NCBI RefSeq assembly: GCF_014842025.1 | Contig: NZ_JACYUY010000014.1 | Span: forward strand, 86,280-150,279 | Direction: 5' to 3' | DNA from: Massilia sp. CFBP 13721 | GTDB lineage: Bacteria > Pseudomonadota > Gammaproteobacteria > Burkholderiales > Burkholderiaceae_D | DNA length: 64,000 nt | Shown: piece by piece, positions 16,409 to 25,718 of the stretch | How positions within the stretch are numbered: position 1 is the stretch's first letter | Layout: every line of letters begins with the position of its first letter | Made by a program: the position numbers and the translations under genes | The notes under the pieces: generated by a model | The model's database searches: none | The model's input: only the letters and a program-made list of their open reading frames with translations | Told to the model about the DNA's origin: nothing

Positions 16409-17431
16409 TCAGCGAGAGCGGGTGGTCAACAGCATGGCATCGCCATAACTGAAGAAACGGTATTCGTTGGCGATCGCATGGGCATAGGCCTTGCGGATCT
16501 CGGCATAGCCGGCAAAGGCAGACACCAGCATCAGCAGCGTCGACTTCGGCAAATGGAAATTGGTGATCAGGCGCGTCACCGTCTTGAATTTGTAGCCGGG
16601 CGTGATGAACAGCGCAGTGTCGGCGCTGCCGGCCACCAGCTCGCCCGTCTGCGAGGCCGACTCCAGCGCGCGCAAACTGGTGGTGCCCACCGCAACGACG
16701 TCGCGTCCGGCCGCTTTCGCGGCGCGCACGGCATCGACCGTCTCCTGCGCGATCGTGTACCACTCGGTGTGCATGTTGTGCTGCGAGAGGTCTTCCACGC
16801 GCACGGGTTGAAAAGTGCCGGCGCCCACGTGCAGCGTCACGTAGGCGAAGTTCACGCCCTTGGCTTTTAATTTGTCGAGCAGCGGCTGGTCGAAATGCAG
16901 GCCGGCGGTCGGCGCGGCGACTGCGCCCGGCTCTTTCGAATACACGGTCTGGTAGCGCTGCTCGTCGAATTCGTCGGCGGAGTGCTCGATGTAGGGCGGC
17001 AGCGGCAGGCGTCCGTGCGCTTCGATCAGGTCGAACACGTCGCCGTCGAAGTGCAAGGTAAAGAATTCGCCGGCGCGCTCGCCGGTGGTGACGTCAAAAG
17101 CGTCGGCCAGGCGGATGCGGTTGCCCGGTTTCGGCGACTTCGATGCGCGCACTTGCGCCAGTACCGTGCGGTTGTCCAGCACCCGTTCGACCAGCACCTC
17201 GACCTGGCCGCCGGTTTCCTTGACGCCGAAGAAGCGCGCCTTTAATACACGCGTGTTGTTCATCACCAGCAGGTCGCCGGCTTGCAGTTGGTCGAGGATG
17301 TCGGCGAAATGGCGGTCAGTGATCTGCTCGCCATCGAGCTGCAGCAGGCGCGAGGCGCTGCGGTCCGGCAGGGGCAATTGCGCGATGCGCTCGGGCGGCA
17401 AATCGAAATCGAAGTCGGAAAGCGAATACAT
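16409..17431 (-). CDS. queA: S-adenosylmethionine:tRNA ribosyltransferase-isomerase
   Basis: QueA transfers and rearranges the ribosyl part of SAM onto preQ1 in tRNA, making epoxyqueuosine, the step after Tgt. The 340-residue protein has the family start ([30 protein letters not shown]) and the conserved segments [18 protein letters not shown] and [25 protein letters not shown]. The ATG near 17430 gives the family N-terminus; extension upstream would run into copy 3 of the dispersed element. It is divergent from recG with about 208 bases between. Confidence 0.96.
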   Translation of the reverse strand: MYSLSDFDFDLPPERIAQLPLPDRSASRLLQLDGEQITDRHFADILDQLQAGDLLVMNNTRVLKARFFGVKETGGQVEVLVERVLDNRTVLAQVRASKSPKPGNRIRLADAFDVTTGERAGEFFTLHFDGDVFDLIEAHGRLPLPPYIEHSADEFDEQRYQTVYSKEPGAVAAPTAGLHFDQPLLDKLKAKGVNFAYVTLHVGAGTFQPVRVEDLSQHNMHTEWYTIAQETVDAVRAAKAAGRDVVAVGTTSLRALESASQTGELVAGSADTALFITPGYKFKTVTRLITNFHLPKSTLLMLVSAFAGYAEIRKAYAHAIANEYRFFSYGDAMLLTTRSR

Positions 17432-17485
17432 TCTGGTCAATTCTGGGAAAATGGTACTGGCAGCCTTACAATATGGCCCCAAGTA

Positions 17486-17587
17486 CGAACGCGTGAAAAA
17501 TCCTCCATGGCGGCGTTGCATCGTCTCGCCGTACTAGCGTACTGTCTTCGACGATGCGCCTTGCCCTGGAGGTTTTTCACACGTTCG
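17486..17587. repeat. Diverged 102-bp relative of the dispersed element, copy 3
   Basis: The ends CGAACGCGTGAAAAATCCTCC and GGAGGTTTTTCACACGTTCG pair with a few mismatches. The interior keeps CATGG.GGCGTTGCATCGTCTCGCCGTAC, a central GTAC-TAGC-GTAC, TGTCTTCGAC and CTTGCCCTG but lacks the CGGCGCCGGGCGGCC block. No REP unit adjoins it. It occupies the queA-recG intergenic region (17432-17639), which otherwise shows no feature. Confidence 0.75.
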
Positions 17588-17639
17588 TCATGCGGCGAAC
17601 CCTCTATTTTACGCTGAAGCCCGCCAAAACGCTGCATCC

Positions 17640-19700
17640 ATGCCCGCTCCCAAGACCCCACCCGCCCCGAAAACGACACAAACGAAACTCGCCAAGCTCG
17701 GCCTGCGCAGCGACATGGACCTGATCCTGCACCTGCCGCTGCGCTACGAGGACGAGACGAAAATCGTGCCGATCCGCGAAGCCTGCCTGCGCGGCGGCCA
17801 TGTATCGCAGGTCGAGGGCATCGTCATCAAGAACGAGATCGCGCTGAAACCGCGGCGCCAATTGCTGGTGACGATCGCCGACGACAGCGGCGAGCTGCTG
17901 CTGCGCTTCATGAATTTCTATGGCAGCCAGATCAAACAGCTGGCCGAGGGCGTGCGCGTGCGCGCGCGTACCGAAATCAAACACGGCTTCTTCGGCGCCG
18001 AGATGATGCACCCGACGTATAAAGTCGTAAACGAGAATGCGCCGCTGCCGACTTCGCTCACGCCGGTGTATCCGTCGGGCGAAGGCTTGTCGCAACCGAT
18101 CCTGCGCCGCGCGATTGCGGAGGCGATGCGGCGCGTGGACTGGACCGACACCGTACCGCCGGCGATCCGGCGCCAGATGGACCTGATGGATTTCCAGCCG
18201 GCGGTGAAACTGCTGCACTATCCGCCGGTCGACGTCGACGAATACGCGCTGATGGAAAAATCGCACCCGGCCTGGACGCGCATGAAGTTCGACGAGCTGC
18301 TGGCGCAGCAGCTGTCGCTGAAACGCGCCCAGCGCGCACGCCGCGACAAGGGCGCGCCCCACTTGCGCGCGATGGGCCACATGACCGAAGGGCTGCTCGG
18401 CGCCCTGCCCTTTGCCCTCACCGGCGCCCAGCAACGGGTGCTGCAGGAGATCCGCGCCGACCTGCGCGAAGGCTATCCGATGCAGCGCCTGCTGCAGGGC
18501 GACGTCGGCAGCGGCAAGACCGTGGTCGCCGCGCTGGCTGCCGCCCAGGCGATCGACAGCGGCTACCAGGCGGCACTGATGGCGCCAACCGAAATCCTCG
18601 CCGAGCAGCATTTCAGGAAGATCGCCGCCTGGATGGAACCGCTCGGTGTAAAAGTCGCCTGGCTGACCGGCAGCCTGAAAAAGAAGGACAAGACGGCGGC
18701 CAACGAGATGGTCGAATCGGGCGAAGCGCGACTTGTGATCGGCACCCACGCGCTGATCCAGGACACGGTGCAGTTCGCCAACCTGGGCCTGGTGATCGTC
18801 GACGAGCAGCACCGCTTCGGCGTCGGCCAGCGCCTGACCCTGCGCAACAAGGGCAGCGACGGCCTGGTGCCGCACCAGTTGATGATGTCGGCCACGCCGA
18901 TCCCGCGCACGCTGGCCATGACCTATTACGCCGACCTGGAAGTATCGGTGATCGATGAACTGCCGCCGGGGCGCACCCCGATCGTCACCCGCGCCATCGA
19001 CCAGAACCGGAGAGATGAAGTCATCGAACGCGTGCACGCGGCCGTGCTCGAGGGACGGCAAGCGTACTGGGTCTGCCCGCTCATCGAAGAGTCGGAAGCG
19101 CTGCAGCTGCAGACGGCCACCGAAACCTACGAGACCCTGGCCGAAGCCCTGCCCGACTTGCAGGTCGGACTGGTGCACGGGCGCATGAAGCCGGCCGAAA
19201 AGCAGGCGGTGATGGATGCGTTCTCGGCCGGCGAAGTGCACGTGCTGGTGGCGACCACCGTGATCGAGGTCGGCGTCGACGTGCCGAATTCGTCGTTGAT
19301 GGTGATCGAACACGCCGAGCGTTTCGGTTTGTCGCAGCTGCACCAGCTGCGCGGGCGCGTCGGCCGCGGCTCGGCGGCCAGCGTCTGCCTGCTGCTGTAT
19401 CAGAGCCCGCTCGGCCAGGTGGCCAAGCAGCGACTGTTGACGATGCGCGAGACCACCGACGGCTTCGAGATTGCGCGGCGCGACCTGGAGATCCGCGGAC
19501 CGGGCGAATTCCTGGGCGCGCGCCAGTCGGGCCAGGCGATGCTGCGCTTTGCCGACCTCGAGACCGACCAGTGGCTGGTCGAACATGCGCGCGACATCGC
19601 GGCCAGCCTGTTGGAGAGCGAGACCGGGCCGAACGTGGAGATCGTCGATGCGCACCTGGCGCGCTGGCTGGGCGGGCGCGAAGAGTTCCTCAAGGTTTGA
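17640..19700 (+). CDS. recG: ATP-dependent DNA helicase RecG
   Basis: RecG is a double-strand DNA translocase that remodels stalled forks and branched DNA. The 686-residue protein has an N-terminal wedge/OB region (RYEDETKIVPIREACLRGGHVSQVEGIV and RRQLLVTIADDSGELLLRFMNFY) and a superfamily 2 helicase core. Walker A is QGDVGSGKT at about residue 287, the motif II box is DEQH at about 388, motif III is MSATPIPRT, and the C-terminal helicase motifs include VATTVIEVGVDVPNSSLMVIEHAERFGLSQLHQLRGRVGR. Length is normal. A second 116-bp element lies 34 bases after the stop. Confidence 0.97.
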   Translation: MPAPKTPPAPKTTQTKLAKLGLRSDMDLILHLPLRYEDETKIVPIREACLRGGHVSQVEGIVIKNEIALKPRRQLLVTIADDSGELLLRFMNFYGSQIKQLAEGVRVRARTEIKHGFFGAEMMHPTYKVVNENAPLPTSLTPVYPSGEGLSQPILRRAIAEAMRRVDWTDTVPPAIRRQMDLMDFQPAVKLLHYPPVDVDEYALMEKSHPAWTRMKFDELLAQQLSLKRAQRARRDKGAPHLRAMGHMTEGLLGALPFALTGAQQRVLQEIRADLREGYPMQRLLQGDVGSGKTVVAALAAAQAIDSGYQAALMAPTEILAEQHFRKIAAWMEPLGVKVAWLTGSLKKKDKTAANEMVESGEARLVIGTHALIQDTVQFANLGLVIVDEQHRFGVGQRLTLRNKGSDGLVPHQLMMSATPIPRTLAMTYYADLEVSVIDELPPGRTPIVTRAIDQNRRDEVIERVHAAVLEGRQAYWVCPLIEESEALQLQTATETYETLAEALPDLQVGLVHGRMKPAEKQAVMDAFSAGEVHVLVATTVIEVGVDVPNSSLMVIEHAERFGLSQLHQLRGRVGRGSAASVCLLLYQSPLGQVAKQRLLTMRETTDGFEIARRDLEIRGPGEFLGARQSGQAMLRFADLETDQWLVEHARDIAASLLESETGPNVEIVDAHLARWLGGREEFLKV

Positions 19701-19734
19701 CGCCGACTGGCCCCTTGGGCGTGCATGGGACGTA

Positions 19735-19850
19735 GAGTGTGTGAAAAAATCGTCAGGGCAAGGGATACGGCCGCCCGGCGCCGAGTCGAAGACAGTACGA
19801 ATGTACGGCGAGACGAGGCAACGCAGCCATGGCGATTTTTTCACACACTC
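19735..19850 (+). repeat. 116-bp dispersed element, copy 4, with covarying ends
   Basis: The ends are GAGTGTGTGAAAAAAT (19735-19750) and ATTTTTTCACACACTC (19835-19850), still a perfect 16-bp inverted repeat. Two positions differ from copies 1 and 2, and both arms carry the matching change. The interior has GTAC-GAAT-GTAC. A REP unit (GTAGGGTGGGCG) starts at 19851. Confidence 0.87.
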
Positions 19851-20033
19851 GTAGGGTGGGCGCCCTGTGCCCACGCGTTCAGCCAGTGTTCGATTATTGA
19901 TGCACTACGAGATGCAAACGTCCGTTGAACGCGTGGGCCTAGGCGGCCCCGCGGTAACCCGCCCACCTTACGGGTCTACAATAGGGGCTAACACGAGGCG
20001 GCGTTCCGCGTGGGCACGGGGCGCCCACCTACA
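19851..20033. repeat. Cluster of three REP-like palindromes
   Basis: Units lie at about 19851-19881 (GTAGGGTGGGCG...CCCACGCGTTCAG), 19924-19975 (GTTGAACGCGTGGGC...CGCCCACCTTACGGG) and 20004-20033 (TTCCGCGTGGGCAC...GCGCCCACCTAC). Orientation alternates. The 19701-20051 gap is filled by these and copy 4 of the 116-bp element; no gene is seen. Confidence 0.75.
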
Positions 20034-20051
20034 TTTGAATTACCGCGGGCA

Positions 20052-20393
20052 TCATTCGACGCGCGTCAGCTCCACCCCATCCACCGTCATCTTCCACTTG
20101 CCGCCCTCGCGGTGCGGCGGTTTGCTGACGACGAAGGTCGACCGTACCAGGAACACGCCGACATCGAAATTGTCGCCATTAAAACCCTGCAAATCGAGGC
20201 TGAGGTCCATCTGCTTGTTGGGCTGGTCGCGCTTGTATTTAACTTTACCGTCCTTGGCCAGCTGGATGCGCATGTCCTTGCCCTGCCAGTCGCCGACATA
20301 GGCCATTTTCTCGGGCGGGACGGGAACCGGCGCCGCCTGGGCGGAAGAAGACAGCAAAGCGGCGGCGAGAATGGCGGTGCGAAGAATATGCAT
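20052..20393 (-). CDS. Small secreted protein of unknown function (113 aa)
   Basis: The first 20 residues (MHILRTAILAAALLSSSAQA) form a Sec signal peptide with a likely cleavage after AQA. The mature part of about 93 residues has a pattern expected for a small beta-barrel: YVGDWQGKDMRIQLAKDGKVKYKRD, then KQMDLSLDLQGFNGDNFDVGVFLVRSTFVVSKPPHREGGKWKMTVDGVELTRVE. It resembles the general style of lipocalin-like or DUF2147-type periplasmic proteins, but I cannot assign one. AGAG precedes the ATG. It is transcribed towards the repeat cluster. Confidence 0.8.
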   Translation of the reverse strand: MHILRTAILAAALLSSSAQAAPVPVPPEKMAYVGDWQGKDMRIQLAKDGKVKYKRDQPNKQMDLSLDLQGFNGDNFDVGVFLVRSTFVVSKPPHREGGKWKMTVDGVELTRVE

Positions 20394-20491
20394 GGAAAGC
20401 TCTGGCTAGACGTTGGATTCGGAACAGCCTGCCGAGTATTGGCGCGACACGCTGTGTTGTCAACATGCATACGCCAGATGGCCTTGCGTGC

Positions 20492-21337
20492 TTACCGTTT
20501 CGGGCGGAAGACGCCGGTGTCCAGGTAAAAGTCCAGGTCCTGCCCCGGCCACCAGCCCGGCACGCCGAGAACCGGCAGCGGCGTGAAGCTCGCGGTCGTC
20601 AAGCCCTCGTCGCGCAGTGTCCGGGCCACGGTGGCGTCGATCCAGGCGCGTCGGGCGACGGGATCGAGCGCGAAGTAGTCGCCCTCGGCGAACACGATGC
20701 GGGTGTGGGCGGTGATCGCCTTGCGCGGTGCGACCAGCTTTTCCATCAGCGCGTGGCCGAACAGCCACAACTCGGCATCGCGGCCGAACATGGCGCGCTT
20801 TTCGAACAAGGCAGCGTCCCAGCAATGGGCGCGCAGCTCGTCGACCAGGGCGCGCCCATTGCTCGACGCGCGCACCACCAGCAGCGCCGCGTTCTCGTCG
20901 AAAATGGTGGCGGCGTCGCGCGCCGGGCCGCGTGCTTTGGTGGTGCCGCCGGCCGCCGCGATTTGCGCCGCCTGCAATGCGTTCAGTTCGCGTTTAATCA
21001 GCGGGAAGGTCTGCCACACCAGGCCATTGAAGAAGTCGTGCAGGTTGTCGCGCGTTGGCACCTTGCCGGTGGCGCTGATGAATTCTTCGTAGGCCATACC
21101 CTCGGGCAGCGCTTCCTGCGGGACGAAGGTGATCGGCAAATCGCGGTGGTTGCGCAGCGCTAGTAGCGCGGCGTGGCGGTTAAAGGCGCCGGCGAACTCC
21201 TCGCCCTCCAGGCCGAGGGCGCGGTAGGCCGGGCGTACGGCGTCGTACCACGGGCGCGACCAGTCGATGCGCGCCAGCTCTGCGGCCAACTCCGTCGCCG
21301 AACCCGACGCCAATTCCGACGCCAATGCAGCCGCCAC
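20492..21337 (-). CDS. DUF3025 domain protein
   Basis: The 281-residue protein fits the DUF3025 family of proteobacterial cytoplasmic proteins of unknown function. Typical segments are PITFVPQEALPEGMAYEEFISATGKVPTRDNLHDFFNGLVWQTFPLIKRELNALQA, FDENAALLV and PLPVLGVPGWWPGQDLDFYLDTGVFRPKR. The start is GTG at 21335-21337, immediately after the pyrC stop, with GGAAG inside the end of pyrC, so translation is probably coupled. Linkage to pyrC gives no functional clue. Confidence 0.85.
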   Translation of the reverse strand: MAAALASELASGSATELAAELARIDWSRPWYDAVRPAYRALGLEGEEFAGAFNRHAALLALRNHRDLPITFVPQEALPEGMAYEEFISATGKVPTRDNLHDFFNGLVWQTFPLIKRELNALQAAQIAAAGGTTKARGPARDAATIFDENAALLVVRASSNGRALVDELRAHCWDAALFEKRAMFGRDAELWLFGHALMEKLVAPRKAITAHTRIVFAEGDYFALDPVARRAWIDATVARTLRDEGLTTASFTPLPVLGVPGWWPGQDLDFYLDTGVFRPKR

Positions 21338-22387
21338 TTAGACAATCTTCCAGTCGATGCGCTCGCCCGCGTTCAGCGGCACCAGTTCGTTGTCGCCCAT
21401 CGGCACCGTGGCCGGCAGCGTCCACGATTCGCGCGTCAGCGTGATCGTGCCTTCGTTGCGCGGCATGCCATAGAAGGCGGGTCCATTAAAACTGGCAAAG
21501 GCTTCGAGCTTATCCAGCGCGCCGGCGTCGGCAAAGGCTTGCGTGTACAGCTCCATCGCGTGCAGCGCCGTGTAGCAGCCGGCGCAGCCGCAGCTCGACT
21601 CCTTGGCGCCAATTGCATGCGGGGCCGAGTCGGTGCCGAGGAAGAAGCGCTCGTCGCCGCTGGTGGCTGCCGTCACCAGCGCCAGGCGGTGCTCTTCGCG
21701 TTTTAAAACCGGCAGGCAGTAATAGTGAGGGCGAATCCCGCCTTTAAAGATCTCGTTGCGGTTGTACAGCAGGTGGTGCGCGGTGATCGTCGCGGCGATC
21801 GGGCCTTCGGCTTCGGCCACGTACTGGGCCGCATCCTTGGTGGTGATGTGTTCGAAGACGATGGCCAGGGCCGGCAGGTCGCGGCGCAGCGGGCGCATCA
21901 CGCGCTCGATGAACACGGCTTCGCGGTCGAACAGGTCGATGTCGTGGTCGGTGACTTCGCCATGCACCAGCAGCGGCATGCCGACTTCCTGCATCACTTC
22001 CAGCACCTTGTAGCAATTGCGCAGGTCGGTCACGCCGGCATCAGAATTGGTGGTGGCGCCGGCCGGATACAGTTTGACTGCATGGATGAAACCGCTGTCC
22101 ATCGCGCGCCGGATCTCGTCCGGATCGGTGTTGTTGGTCAGGTAGAGCGTCATCAGCGGCTCGAAACTCATCCCAGCTGGCAGCGCGGCCAGGATGCGCT
22201 CGCGGTAGGCCGCAGCGGCGGCGGTCGTCGTGACCGGCGGCTTCAGGTTCGGCATCACGATCGCGCGCGCGAACTGGCGCGCGGTATGCGGCAGCACACT
22301 GGCCAGCGCCGCGCCGTCGCGCAGGTGCAGGTGCCAGTCGTCTGGACGGGTGATGGTGATGGAATTCGGGATCTCGATGGTGGACAT
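21338..22387 (-). CDS. pyrC: Dihydroorotase (E. coli PyrC type)
   Basis: PyrC closes carbamoyl-aspartate to dihydroorotate in pyrimidine synthesis. The 349-residue protein is the class common in gamma- and betaproteobacteria. Metal ligands are visible in DWHLHLRDG (His19, His21), the bridging carboxylated Lys in [14 protein letters not shown], His in LLVHGEVTD and [10 protein letters not shown], and the catalytic Asp in [10 protein letters not shown]. The ATG at 22385-22387 gives the exact family N-terminus. The DUF3025 gene follows with no gap. Confidence 0.96.
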   Translation of the reverse strand: MSTIEIPNSITITRPDDWHLHLRDGAALASVLPHTARQFARAIVMPNLKPPVTTTAAAAAYRERILAALPAGMSFEPLMTLYLTNNTDPDEIRRAMDSGFIHAVKLYPAGATTNSDAGVTDLRNCYKVLEVMQEVGMPLLVHGEVTDHDIDLFDREAVFIERVMRPLRRDLPALAIVFEHITTKDAAQYVAEAEGPIAATITAHHLLYNRNEIFKGGIRPHYYCLPVLKREEHRLALVTAATSGDERFFLGTDSAPHAIGAKESSCGCAGCYTALHAMELYTQAFADAGALDKLEAFASFNGPAFYGMPRNEGTITLTRESWTLPATVPMGDNELVPLNAGERIDWKIV

Positions 22388-22418
22388 GGCGGCTCTCGGA
22401 TTGCGGGACGGCGTCATT

Positions 22419-23114
22419 TTACCCCTTGCATGCGGACCGAGGCGCTTGCAGGCGCTCGACCAGCCGCGACAGGGCATAACACAGTACGAAATACACCACC
22501 GCCACGAACAGGTACATCTCCACCAGCCGTCCGTCGCGCTGCGCGACCTTGCTGGCGGCGCCGACAAAATCCGGGATCGACAGCACGTACACCAGCGACA
22601 CGTCCTGGAACAGCACGATGGTCTGGGTCAGCAGCAGCGGGAGCATGTTGCGCAACGCCTGCGGCAGCACCACGTGGCGCATGGTCTGGCGGTACTCCAT
22701 GCCCAGCGCCTGCGCCGCCCATGCCTGTGCGCGCGGCACCGAAGCAATGCCGCTGCGCATGATCTCGCAATAGTAGGCCGACTCGAACAGCGTAAACGTG
22801 ACCAGCGCCGACCAGAACGCCCCCACCCGCACCGGCTCGGCGGCGCCGATCGCCCACGCCGCCATGTAGGGCACCAGGAAGTAAAACCAGAAGATCACCA
22901 GCACCAGCGGCACCGAGCGCACCAGGTTCACGTAGGCGCCGGCCGCGAGCGCCAGCGGCCGGATGCGCGAGGTGCGCATCAGCGCCAGCACCGTGCCCAG
23001 CACCACGCCGCCCAGCATGGCCAGCGCCGTCAGTTGCAGCGTGAAGACCATCCCGACCCGCAGCAGGTAGGGCCAGGAGCGCGCGATGACGTCGACGTCG
23101 AAGTCGGCGAACAT
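22419..23114 (-). CDS. gltK: Glutamate/aspartate ABC importer permease GltK
   Basis: The 231-residue inner membrane protein belongs to the His/Glu/Gln permease family. It has five or so helices and the cytoplasmic EAA loop ([41 protein letters not shown]) that docks on the ATPase. [24 protein letters not shown] is a family signature. It is last in the minus-strand set gltL, gltI, gltJ, gltK, one base after gltJ. Assignment to GltK over GltJ rests on length, the N-terminus ([17 protein letters not shown]) and order. Confidence 0.88.
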   Translation of the reverse strand: MFADFDVDVIARSWPYLLRVGMVFTLQLTALAMLGGVVLGTVLALMRTSRIRPLALAAGAYVNLVRSVPLVLVIFWFYFLVPYMAAWAIGAAEPVRVGAFWSALVTFTLFESAYYCEIMRSGIASVPRAQAWAAQALGMEYRQTMRHVVLPQALRNMLPLLLTQTIVLFQDVSLVYVLSIPDFVGAASKVAQRDGRLVEMYLFVAVVYFVLCYALSRLVERLQAPRSACKG

Positions 23115-23115
23115 G

Positions 23116-23838
23116 TCAGGCGGTCCCAGGCAGTGCAGCGCGGCGCTCCAGTGCGCGCATCAGCGCCAACGCCAGCAGGTTGACGGCCACATAGATGAGG
23201 GTCGCGGCGCTGAAGGCTTCGAACACCTGGAACGAGAATTCCTGCATCGCGCGCGCACTGGCCGTCAGCTCCACCAGCCCGATGGTCAGGGCAACCGAGC
23301 TGTTCTTGATGATGTTCAGGAATTCGCTGGTCAGCCGCGGCAGGATGATGCGCAAGCCGAGCGGCAACAGGACCAGCCGGTACACCTGCCCCAGGCGCAG
23401 CCCCAGCGCGACGGCAGCCAGCCTTTGCCCGCCGGACAGGGCTTCGATGCCGGCCGCCACCTGCACCGCCACGCGCGCCGACGTGAAACAGCCCAGGCAG
23501 ACGACGGCGGTGACGAAGGGTGCATCGGGCAAGGCCTTGAGCCAGTCGCCCACCGGCGTCGGCAGCAGTTCGGGCAGCACGAAAAACCACAGGAACATCT
23601 GCACCAGCAGGGGAATGTTGCGAAACAGTTCCACCCAGGCCTTGCCGAGTGCGCGCAGCGCGCGCTGCGGCAAGGTGCGGGCAACGCCCACCGCAATGCC
23701 GAGGACGAGCGCCATGACCCAGGCCGACAGCGCGGTGGCGATCGTCCAGCCGAGGCCGGCGAGCAGCGTCTCGAGGTAGGTATGCGTACCGTCGGGCGAC
23801 ATCTGCCAGCAGATGTGCCAGTTCCAGTGGGAGTTCAT
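23116..23838 (-). CDS. gltJ: Glutamate/aspartate ABC importer permease GltJ
   Basis: The 240-residue permease begins MNSHWNWHICWQ, the typical GltJ start. Its membrane helices carry VELFRNIPLLVQMFLWFFVLPELLP and the EAA loop AAGIEALSGGQRLAAVALGLRLGQVYRLVLLPLGLRIILPRL. It would form a heterodimer channel with GltK. It lies 18 bases downstream of gltI and one base before gltK. Confidence 0.9.
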   Translation of the reverse strand: MNSHWNWHICWQMSPDGTHTYLETLLAGLGWTIATALSAWVMALVLGIAVGVARTLPQRALRALGKAWVELFRNIPLLVQMFLWFFVLPELLPTPVGDWLKALPDAPFVTAVVCLGCFTSARVAVQVAAGIEALSGGQRLAAVALGLRLGQVYRLVLLPLGLRIILPRLTSEFLNIIKNSSVALTIGLVELTASARAMQEFSFQVFEAFSAATLIYVAVNLLALALMRALERRAALPGTA

Positions 23839-23856
23839 CGGGCACCGATGAATGTC

Positions 23857-24771
23857 CTATCGGAGTGCGTACGCCGCCGGGTCGGCGGAATCGGTGGGCT
23901 TGGCGATCACGGCCTTCAGCGCCGGCGACATGGGGAAATTGAGGTTGATGTCCCGTGGCGGAATCGGGCGCGTGAACCACCTGGCATAGGTGGCCGCCAT
24001 CTGGCCGGACCCATAGAACTTGTGCAACGCGCTGTCGACCGCGGCCTTGAACTGCGGGTCGCCGCGCCGCATCATGATCGCGTAGGGCTCCACCGACAGC
24101 GCCTCGGCCGAGAGCTGGTAGTCGCCCGGCGCGCGCGCAGCGGCTACCTGCGCGGCGAGCAGGACATCGTCGTTGGCAAAGGCCTGGGCGCGCCCGGTGT
24201 CGAGCATGAGGAAGGATTCGGGATGGTCCTTGCCGACCACGATCTTCATGCCCAGCCGGCGCTGCGCGTTCAGGACCGTCATCAGCTTCTGGCCGGTGGT
24301 GCCGGCGGTGACGACCAGCGTCTTGCCCTTCATGTCGGCCAGGCTGCGGATGCCGGAGGATTTCTTCGACAGCAGGCGATTGGCGACGACGAACATGGTC
24401 GGCGCAAAGGCGGCCTGCTGCTGGCGCTCGCGGTTGTTGGTGGTCGAACCGCATTCGAGGTCGATGGTGCCGTTGGCGATGAGCGGGATGCGGTTGGCCG
24501 AGGTGACCGGGTTCATCTTGACCTTCAGCCCGGGTAGCGCCAGCTGCGCGCGCAGCGCATCGACCACCTTCAGGCACAGGTCGACCGAGTAGCCGATGTA
24601 GCGCTGCTGGTCGTCGAGATAGGAAAAAGGCACGGAACCGTCGCGCACGCCAAGGGTGATGGTGCCGGTTCGCTTCAGCTTGGCGAGGGTGCCGGTCGCT
24701 TCCTGGGCGTCGGCATGGGGAAAAGCGGCCCCCAGCAGCGCCAGCAGTGCAGTGACAGCGATTCGTTCCAT
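23857..24771 (-). CDS. gltI: Glutamate/aspartate periplasmic binding protein GltI
   Basis: The 304-residue protein has a Sec signal peptide (residues 1-22, cleavage near HADA-Q) and a two-lobed solute-binding domain of family 3: TLAKLKRTGTITLGVRDGSVPFSYLDDQQRYIGYSVDLCLKVVDAL, DLECGSTTNNRERQQQAAFAPTMFV, and LVVTAGTTGQKLM. The SVPFSYLDD and ECGSTTNNRER segments are diagnostic for Glu/Asp binders. GGAGG lies five bases before the ATG. Confidence 0.93.
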   Translation of the reverse strand: MERIAVTALLALLGAAFPHADAQEATGTLAKLKRTGTITLGVRDGSVPFSYLDDQQRYIGYSVDLCLKVVDALRAQLALPGLKVKMNPVTSANRIPLIANGTIDLECGSTTNNRERQQQAAFAPTMFVVANRLLSKKSSGIRSLADMKGKTLVVTAGTTGQKLMTVLNAQRRLGMKIVVGKDHPESFLMLDTGRAQAFANDDVLLAAQVAAARAPGDYQLSAEALSVEPYAIMMRRGDPQFKAAVDSALHKFYGSGQMAATYARWFTRPIPPRDINLNFPMSPALKAVIAKPTDSADPAAYALR

Positions 24772-24866
24772 GATGTCCTCCGGTCCAGTACGGCAAGAGC
24801 GGTCAGGGCGTCCAAGGCAGTCGGCTCGATCATATCACTGGAACCGAACGACCTACGAAAAACGAC

Positions 24867-25592
24867 TCAATGAATAATTTTGGCCAGGAATTCGCGCGCC
24901 CGTTCCGAACTCGGCGCGCTGAAGAACTGCGCGGTCGGGCTGTCTTCGACGATGCGGCCGTGGTCCATGAAAACGATGCGGTCGGCGACCTTGCGCGCAA
25001 AGCCCATTTCGTGGGTCACGACCATCATCGTCATGCCGTCCTGGGCGAGCTTGACCATCACCTCCAGCACTTCGCCGATCATTTCCGGGTCGAGGGCGGA
25101 GGTCGGTTCGTCGAACAGCATCGCCACCGGGTCCATCGCCAGCGCGCGCGCGATCGCCACGCGCTGCTGCTGGCCGCCCGAAAGCTGGGCCGGGAACTTG
25201 TCCTGGTGCGCCAGCAGGCCGACCCGGTCGAGGTAGCGCAGGCCGCGCTCGATCGCTTCATTTTTCCCGCGCCCGAGCACTTTTACCTGCGCCAGCGTCA
25301 GGTTCTCCCTGACAGACAGGTGCGGGAACAATTCGAAGTTCTGGAACACCATGCCGATCTTGGCGCGCAGCTTGGGCAGATCGGTCCTGCGGTCGGTGAC
25401 GGTAATTCCGTCGACGCGGATCACGCCCGCCTGCACCGGTTCCAGGCCGTTCACCGTCTTGATCAGGGTCGACTTGCCGGAACCCGAGGGGCCGCAGACC
25501 ACCACCACGTCGCCCCGGGCCACCTGCGTGCTGCACTCGGCCAGCACCTGGAAGTCGCCGTACCATTTACTGACCTTGTCAATTTCGATCAT
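24867..25592 (-). CDS. gltL: Glutamate/aspartate ABC importer ATP-binding protein GltL
   Basis: The 241-residue ATPase has Walker A GPSGSGKST at about 35-43, the signature LSGGQQQRVAIARALAMDP, Walker B VAMLFDEPTSALDPE, and the switch His in VVTHEMGFA, all of the polar amino acid importer subfamily. It is first in the set on the minus strand, with gltI 95 bases further on. This order (L, I, J, K) differs from the enterobacterial I-J-K-L. The 126-bp gap to the divergent symporter gene should contain both promoters. Confidence 0.93.
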   Translation of the reverse strand: MIEIDKVSKWYGDFQVLAECSTQVARGDVVVVCGPSGSGKSTLIKTVNGLEPVQAGVIRVDGITVTDRRTDLPKLRAKIGMVFQNFELFPHLSVRENLTLAQVKVLGRGKNEAIERGLRYLDRVGLLAHQDKFPAQLSGGQQQRVAIARALAMDPVAMLFDEPTSALDPEMIGEVLEVMVKLAQDGMTMMVVTHEMGFARKVADRIVFMDHGRIVEDSPTAQFFSAPSSERAREFLAKIIH

Positions 25593-25718
25593 TTTTTATC
25601 ACCCCTGCCACATTTCCGAGCGTGCTTGACAGCACTAACAGCCCCTAGGATACTGCGGAACTTGCCAAGATAATCAGATCGAAATCCATTCGCGCAAGCC
25701 GACCACAGGAAGCAGTCA

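Noticed and set aside
17604..19874. A 756-codon minus-strand open frame antisense to recG
   Set aside because: It is a high-GC shadow with Arg/His/Gln-rich composition and no start signal. RecG on the other strand has all helicase motifs.
23030..24796. A long minus-strand frame overlapping gltI, gltJ and gltK
   Set aside because: The composition is Arg/Ala/Gly-rich noise in a different frame from three well-supported transporter genes.
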